Shown here: positions 59,963 through 64,000 of the stretch, piece after piece
How the letters are laid out: every line of letters starts with the position of its first letter
How positions within the stretch are numbered: position 1 is the first letter of the stretch
From: JANQPX01 sp965204405
GTDB lineage: Bacteria; Pseudomonadota; Alphaproteobacteria; Geminicoccales; Geminicoccaceae
Reading direction: 5' to 3'
Assembly: GCA_965204405.1 (NCBI GenBank)
Contig: CBDBEN010000005.1
Span: 3,286,001-3,350,000, forward strand
DNA length: 64,000 nucleotides
Program-made: the position numbers and the translations under genes
The notes under the pieces: model-generated
Database searches by the model: none
What the model saw: only the letters and a program-made list of their open reading frames with translations
What the model was told of the DNA's origin: nothing

Positions 59963-61453
59963 ATGTCACGCCTGCTGGAAATGTCCTCGATCAGCAAAGG
60001 CTTTCCCGGTGTGCAGGCCCTCTCGGACGTCGATTTCATACTTGACCGTGGCGAGGTGCATGCGCTGGTCGGCAAGAACGGGGCCGGTAAGAGCACGCTC
60101 ATCAAAATCCTCGGGGGCGTGTTTCCGCCGGACGGCGGACGCATGGTGATCGGGGATGAAACCGTCACCTTACCCTCGCCCCATGCCGCCATGGAAAAAG
60201 GCGTTGCGATCGTCCATCAGGAACTAAGCCTGGTGCCGCATCTGAAGGTCGCCGAGAATATTTTTTTGGGCCGTCTTGGCCAAGATGGCGGCTGGTGGCT
60301 GCGCTGGCCGGACCTTGTGACTAAAGCAGGAGCCGTTCTCGAACGGCTTGACAGCTCGATCGACCCCGAGGCTACGGTGCAGGAGTTGAGCGTCGCGCAG
60401 CAGCAGCTGGTCGAAATTGCCAAGGCACTGGCGCGCGATCCGCGTATTTTGGTGCTGGATGAGCCAACCTCGGCGCTGGCGGATCGGGATGCCGAGCGAC
60501 TGCTGCAGATCCTCCGGCGTTTGGCATCGGACGGTGTCGGCATCGTCTACATTTCACATCGCCTCGCCGAGGTGGAGCAGGTCGCCGATCGCGTGACCGT
60601 GCTGAGGGACGGTAAGACCGTGTCGGCCGTCACCATGGCCGAGGTCGACCGGCGCCGCATCGTCGAACTGATGTTGGGCGAGGCGTTGAGTCACAGCGAG
60701 GATCTTCACCCGCCGAAGAGCCGCCAGGACGAGATTGTGCTGGGCGTGCGCGGTCTGTCGAGAAGCGGTGCGGTCGAGGATGTATCGTTCGATGTACACA
60801 AAGGCGAGATCCTGGGCATCGCCGGTCTGGTCGGTGCCGGACGCACCGAGCTGGTGCGCCTGATCTTCGGCTGCGATCAGGCGGACACCGGCGAGGTTAG
60901 CATCAACGGACGTCAGATCGAAAGCGTAAGCCCGCGTCGGATGTGTAGCATGGGTGTCGGCTATCTGCCCGAAGATCGAAAAAGCCAGGGTCTCATCCTC
61001 GATCTCTCCATTCGGGAAAACATGGTGCTGACGGTGCTCAAGCGCATGTCTTCTCTCGGATTCATGAACCGGCAACGCGAGCGGGACGTAGTCGACGAAC
61101 TGATCGCTGATCTCCAGGTTGCTTGCAGCAGCATTGATATGCCGGTTGCTACTCTAAGCGGTGGAAACCAGCAAAAAGTCGTGATCGGCAAGTGGCTGGC
61201 GACGAAGCCTGCTTTGCTGATCTTGGACGAGCCGACCCGCGGCATCGACGTCCAGGCCAAAGCGCAGATCTTTCGCATTCTCGAAGGCTTGGCCTCGGTC
61301 GGCGTCGCGATCATCTTCATTTCATCGGAGATAGAGGAGGTCATGATGATATCTCATCGCATCCTTACTATGGCCAACGGGCGGATCGTTGGTGAGGCTG
61401 AAGGCGCCGATGCCGATCTCGCCGACATTCTACTCTCTGCAACAGGCGCCTGA
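59963..61453 (+). CDS. sugar ABC transporter ATP-binding protein, tandem ATPase (RbsA type)
   Basis: 496 residues with two ATPase domains. The first has Walker A GKNGAGKST (about 37-45), signature LSVAQQQLVEIAKAL and Walker B ILVLDEPTSALADRD. The second has the typical altered Walker A GLVGAGRTEL and signature LSGGNQQKVVIGKWL with LLILDEPTRGID. PEDRKSQGL in the second half is a family marker. Its last base A is the first base of the permease ATG. Confidence 0.95.
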   Translation: MSRLLEMSSISKGFPGVQALSDVDFILDRGEVHALVGKNGAGKSTLIKILGGVFPPDGGRMVIGDETVTLPSPHAAMEKGVAIVHQELSLVPHLKVAENIFLGRLGQDGGWWLRWPDLVTKAGAVLERLDSSIDPEATVQELSVAQQQLVEIAKALARDPRILVLDEPTSALADRDAERLLQILRRLASDGVGIVYISHRLAEVEQVADRVTVLRDGKTVSAVTMAEVDRRRIVELMLGEALSHSEDLHPPKSRQDEIVLGVRGLSRSGAVEDVSFDVHKGEILGIAGLVGAGRTELVRLIFGCDQADTGEVSINGRQIESVSPRRMCSMGVGYLPEDRKSQGLILDLSIRENMVLTVLKRMSSLGFMNRQRERDVVDELIADLQVACSSIDMPVATLSGGNQQKVVIGKWLATKPALLILDEPTRGIDVQAKAQIFRILEGLASVGVAIIFISSEIEEVMMISHRILTMANGRIVGEAEGADADLADILLSATGA

Positions 61454-62460
61454 TGAGCACGAAAGGAAAAGCAAACGACATGGCCAGCGTCAGTGCCACG
61501 CGTCCGTCGACGATCACGAAGCGGCATATCTCGCCGGTCACGCGCAGCATGCTGTTTTTGTTGCTGGCTTACATGCTGCTGTTTCTCGCGCTGAGCTGGC
61601 AGGCACCCAACTTCACGAGTTCCAGCAATCTCCTCAACATCCTCCGCCACATGGCGATGATCGCGATCTGCGGCGTCGGTCTCACCATGGTGATCGTCGC
61701 TGCCGAGATCGATCTGTCTGTCGGTTCGGTCGCTGCCTTTTGCGGTGTCTGCATGGCCCTGTTCGCTGTCACCTGGGCAATCCCGCTGCCGCTCGCCATG
61801 ATCATGACACTCCTCCTGGGCGCCGCGTTCGGCGCCTTCACCGGCACCCTTCGCGTCTTCCTTAAAATTCCGAGCTTCATCACCTCGCTCGCGCTTCTGA
61901 CGGCACTCAGGAGCGGCGCCTTTCTTGTCAGCGGCGGCTTTCCAATCTCGCCGATGCCGGAAGGTTTCAGCTTCTGGGGCAATGGCTGGATCGGCCCGCT
62001 GCCGGTGCCGGTGGTCATCATGGTGATCGCCTACGCCTTGGGTTATGTGATCATGGCACGAACCAGTTGGGGGCGTTCGATCTACGCCGTCGGTGGTAAT
62101 GAGGAGGCAGCGCGCCTGTCAGGTATCAACGTGCCCGGCGTAAAGATCGGCGTCTTCGCCATTTCGGGCGCACTCGCAGCCCTCGCCGGCATTCTCCTCG
62201 CCTCAAGGCTCAACTCCGGCACGCCCACCGTCGCCCAAGGCATGGAGTTGGAGGTAATCGCCGCCGTCATCATCGGTGGCACCAGCCTGTTCGGCGGAGC
62301 AGGTTCCGTCCTCGGCACGCTGCTCGGCGCCCTCTTCATGGCAACCCTCAAGAATGGCATGGTGCTGATGGGCGTCTCGCCCTACAGCCAGGGTGTGGTA
62401 AGCGGCGTGGTGATCGTCCTCGCCGTGCTCCTGGGCGCTCTTCAAATGCGACGCCGCTAA
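61453..62460 (+). CDS. sugar ABC transporter permease (RbsC type)
   Basis: 335 residues, about ten helices, with the BPD_transp_2 motifs AAEIDLSVGSVAAFCGV, FGAFTGTLRVFLKIPSFITSLALLTAL, AVGGNEEAARLSGINV and GGTSLFGGAGSVLGTLLGALFM. Overlaps the ATPase gene by 1 base. It converges with the AGE epimerase, 72 bases between stops. Confidence 0.94.
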   Translation: MSTKGKANDMASVSATRPSTITKRHISPVTRSMLFLLLAYMLLFLALSWQAPNFTSSSNLLNILRHMAMIAICGVGLTMVIVAAEIDLSVGSVAAFCGVCMALFAVTWAIPLPLAMIMTLLLGAAFGAFTGTLRVFLKIPSFITSLALLTALRSGAFLVSGGFPISPMPEGFSFWGNGWIGPLPVPVVIMVIAYALGYVIMARTSWGRSIYAVGGNEEAARLSGINVPGVKIGVFAISGALAALAGILLASRLNSGTPTVAQGMELEVIAAVIIGGTSLFGGAGSVLGTLLGALFMATLKNGMVLMGVSPYSQGVVSGVVIVLAVLLGALQMRRR

Positions 62461-62532
62461 TGGTTTGAACATGTTGTCGACTCGGGAAAGCTTCCGCGGA
62501 ACGTGTTCCTCAAACGACGGATTTTCGGGCTC

Positions 62533-63714
62533 TCATGCGGCACCGATCGCTTTTAGAGCCGTATAACAGGCGCTGAGTGGATGATAGTCGGTCTTGGCCG
62601 GCGGGCTCTTGAGATCGCTGTATTTCTTGCCTTGGATGTCCAAGACACGGAACCAGCCGCCGTAATCGTGATCGATCAATACCCGCTCCGAATAGGCCCA
62701 GAATTCATGATACCAGCGCCAATAGTCAGGATCGTTCGTCTCGGCACCCAATAGTGCAGCGGCGGCAATGGCTTCGGACAGCACCCAGTAATAGCGATCC
62801 GTGTCGAGGATTTCACCATCCAGGCCGAAGGTGTAGTGCATCCCGCCATTTTCATGATCCCATGCTTTGTCGACAGCAGCAGCGAAAAGCTCGCAGGCAC
62901 ACTCGGTCATCCAGCGCTCGGGCCTATACTGGTACAGGGTGACCAGCAGCTTGGCCCACTCGACGAAATGGCCTGGCAGGTAACCATAGGGCCGAAAGAG
63001 ATTCTTCGGATCGTCACGATTGTAATCCCAGTCGACCGACCAGTCCGAATGGTAGTGTTCCCAGATAAACCCCTGGGTTTGCGATGCCAGTTCCAGGCAG
63101 GTCCTTTGGGCCAGCAGGTGAGCGCGATCCAGATACTTTCGGTCGCGCGTCACCTCATAGGCGGCGAGCATCGCTTCGCACATATGCATGTTGGCGTTCT
63201 GGCCGCGATAGGGATCGATCGCGTTCCAATCACCTTCGTGTATGACGTCGACATACAGTCTCTTGTCCGCTTCCCAGAACCGGTCTTCCAGGAGCGTGTA
63301 AACGTCGTCGATCAACGAAACCGCGCCATCAATGCCCGCTTTCGCCGCGGCGGACACCGCCAGCAGCACGAAGGCGTGGCCGTAGCAATGTCGCGTTCCA
63401 TCTTCGATGTCATGGCCATTTAGGACCCAGGCGTAACCACCATCAGGCTGACGGTGATGCTGCTGGAGAAAGGTCAGACCATGTTTTGCCGCATGACTGT
63501 AGTGATCATCATTGAAGATCAGTGCTGCCGTCCCGTAATTGTAGATGAAACGACAAGTGCCAACGAGATGTTTGGTCGTGTAATCGTAAACCGATCCATC
63601 ATCCCTCAATTGGTTGATGAACCCGCCATGCTCCTTGTCGATGACGACTGGATCGTAGAACGTCATGATGTTCTTTATTTGTGACGTCAAAAAGACGCTG
63701 TCTCGATAGGTCAT
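62533..63714 (-). CDS. AGE-family epimerase/isomerase
   Basis: 393 residues from ATG 63714. The (alpha/alpha)6 barrel is marked by GGFINQLRDDGSVYDYTTKHLVGTCRFIYNY, DGGYAWVLNGHDIEDGTRHCYGHAFVLLA, NANMHMCEAMLAAYEVT, LFRPYGYLPGHFVEWAKLL and VLSEAIAAAALL; the histidines in these blocks form the active site of N-acylglucosamine 2-epimerase and YihS-type sugar isomerases. Aldose-ketose or 2-epimerase activity on a non-phosphorylated sugar. It immediately follows the MalG-type permease gene on the minus strand, 16 bases apart. Confidence 0.9.
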   Translation of the reverse strand: MTYRDSVFLTSQIKNIMTFYDPVVIDKEHGGFINQLRDDGSVYDYTTKHLVGTCRFIYNYGTAALIFNDDHYSHAAKHGLTFLQQHHRQPDGGYAWVLNGHDIEDGTRHCYGHAFVLLAVSAAAKAGIDGAVSLIDDVYTLLEDRFWEADKRLYVDVIHEGDWNAIDPYRGQNANMHMCEAMLAAYEVTRDRKYLDRAHLLAQRTCLELASQTQGFIWEHYHSDWSVDWDYNRDDPKNLFRPYGYLPGHFVEWAKLLVTLYQYRPERWMTECACELFAAAVDKAWDHENGGMHYTFGLDGEILDTDRYYWVLSEAIAAAALLGAETNDPDYWRWYHEFWAYSERVLIDHDYGGWFRVLDIQGKKYSDLKSPPAKTDYHPLSACYTALKAIGAA

Positions 63715-63730
63715 TGCTGCATTCCCGATC

Positions 63731-64000
63731 TCAAACACCCGAAACGCGCATGCCTTCCATGAAGTGCTTTCTCAGGACGAAGAACAGCAACAGGGAAGGA
63801 ATGCTGGCGATCAATGTCGCAGTCAGAACGACGTTCGGCCCGGTGGAAGAATAACTGCCCTGGAACACCTGAAGCGCGTTCATGATGGAGCGCACCTCGC
63901 CGCGGTTGGCGAGGACGGTAGAGAAAAGAAGATCGTTCCAGATCCAGGTGAATTGCAGGAGGAACGTCGCCGTCATCGGCCCCCAGCAATTGGGCAGTAC
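63731..64000 (-). CDS. MalG-type carbohydrate ABC transporter permease, 5'-truncated by window edge
   Basis: The visible 89 codons run off the right edge without a start. FLLQFTWIWNDLLFSTVLAN and LTATLIASIPSLLLFFVLRKHFMEGM are the C-terminal two helices and the conserved end of the MalG/UgpE permease family. It belongs to a second sugar ABC transporter whose other genes lie beyond the window; the AGE epimerase is downstream in the same direction and probably processes its substrate. Confidence 0.88.
   Translation of the reverse strand, partial: VLPNCWGPMTATFLLQFTWIWNDLLFSTVLANRGEVRSIMNALQVFQGSYSSTGPNVVLTATLIASIPSLLLFFVLRKHFMEGMRVSGV

Noticed and set aside
58905..59969. 354-residue minus-strand frame opposite the sugar receptor gene
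   Set aside because: Antisense shadow of a clear RbsB-type gene; runs across the intercistronic hairpin.
1..64000. CRISPR array, prophage or classical defence island
   Set aside because: No regular direct repeats with spacers, no phage structural genes, no recognisable restriction or toxin-antitoxin pair were found.

Overview
The window looks like a chromosomal segment of an alphaproteobacterium, most likely in the Hyphomicrobiales (Rhizobiales) group. Supporting signs are a MarR-type regulator that reads like LdtR, HspQ, a BacA/SbmA-like ABC protein, fairly high GC, and a very dense set of TRAP, TTT and ABC solute transporters. No rRNA, tRNA, CRISPR array, integrase or intact insertion sequence was seen.

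Left part (1-25.3 kb) is a mixed housekeeping region: the 3' end of a TAXI-type TRAP binding protein, msrB, a glutathione transferase, dusA, a methyltransferase, purA, a BASS-like carrier, a DUF924 protein, an AhpD-like enzyme with a tiny Tat-signal protein, ldtR, a frameshifted VOC gene, hemB with an apparent frameshift, a BacA/YddA-like ABC protein with degenerate ATPase motifs, a GH3 beta-glucosidase, a Tat-exported Fe-S aldo/keto reductase, hspQ, an M20 dipeptidase, a REC-PAS-GGDEF-EAL protein and a PanE-like reductase. A short repeat with inverted ends occurs directly behind two genes, and its TAG is the stop codon of both.

Middle part (26-30 kb): a sugar 1-dehydrogenase, then a minus-strand sulfur locus (DUF2892 protein, peroxiredoxin, two YeeE/YedE half-transporters, persulfide dioxygenase).

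Accessory catabolic part (30-54 kb): a ROK regulator sits divergently from a TctC binding protein and heads a plus-strand operon tctB-tctA-TauD-like dioxygenase-bimodular metallophosphoesterase. Converging on it is a long minus-strand operon: SMP-30 lactonase, PhyH-type dioxygenase, two tandem TRAP transporters (dctPQM twice) and an amidohydrolase. Upstream of that lies another minus-strand set: D-amino-acid dehydrogenase, polar amino acid ABC transporter, mandelate-racemase-type enzyme. A divergent TIM-barrel isomerase and a second PhyH dioxygenase follow. The theme is uptake of small organic acids or amino acids followed by Fe(II)/2-oxoglutarate hydroxylation and hydrolysis; the real substrate cannot be read from sequence.

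Right part (54.3-64 kb): a scarred stretch with a SelA-like fragment fused to a mutarotase-like tail and a short amidohydrolase tail, then a second SMP-30 lactonase, a solute-binding-type protein with no signal peptide, a Gfo/Idh/MocA oxidoreductase, an Rbs-type sugar ABC transporter, an AGE-family epimerase and the 3' end of a MalG-type permease. This is a sugar or sugar-acid utilisation locus that has lost pieces.
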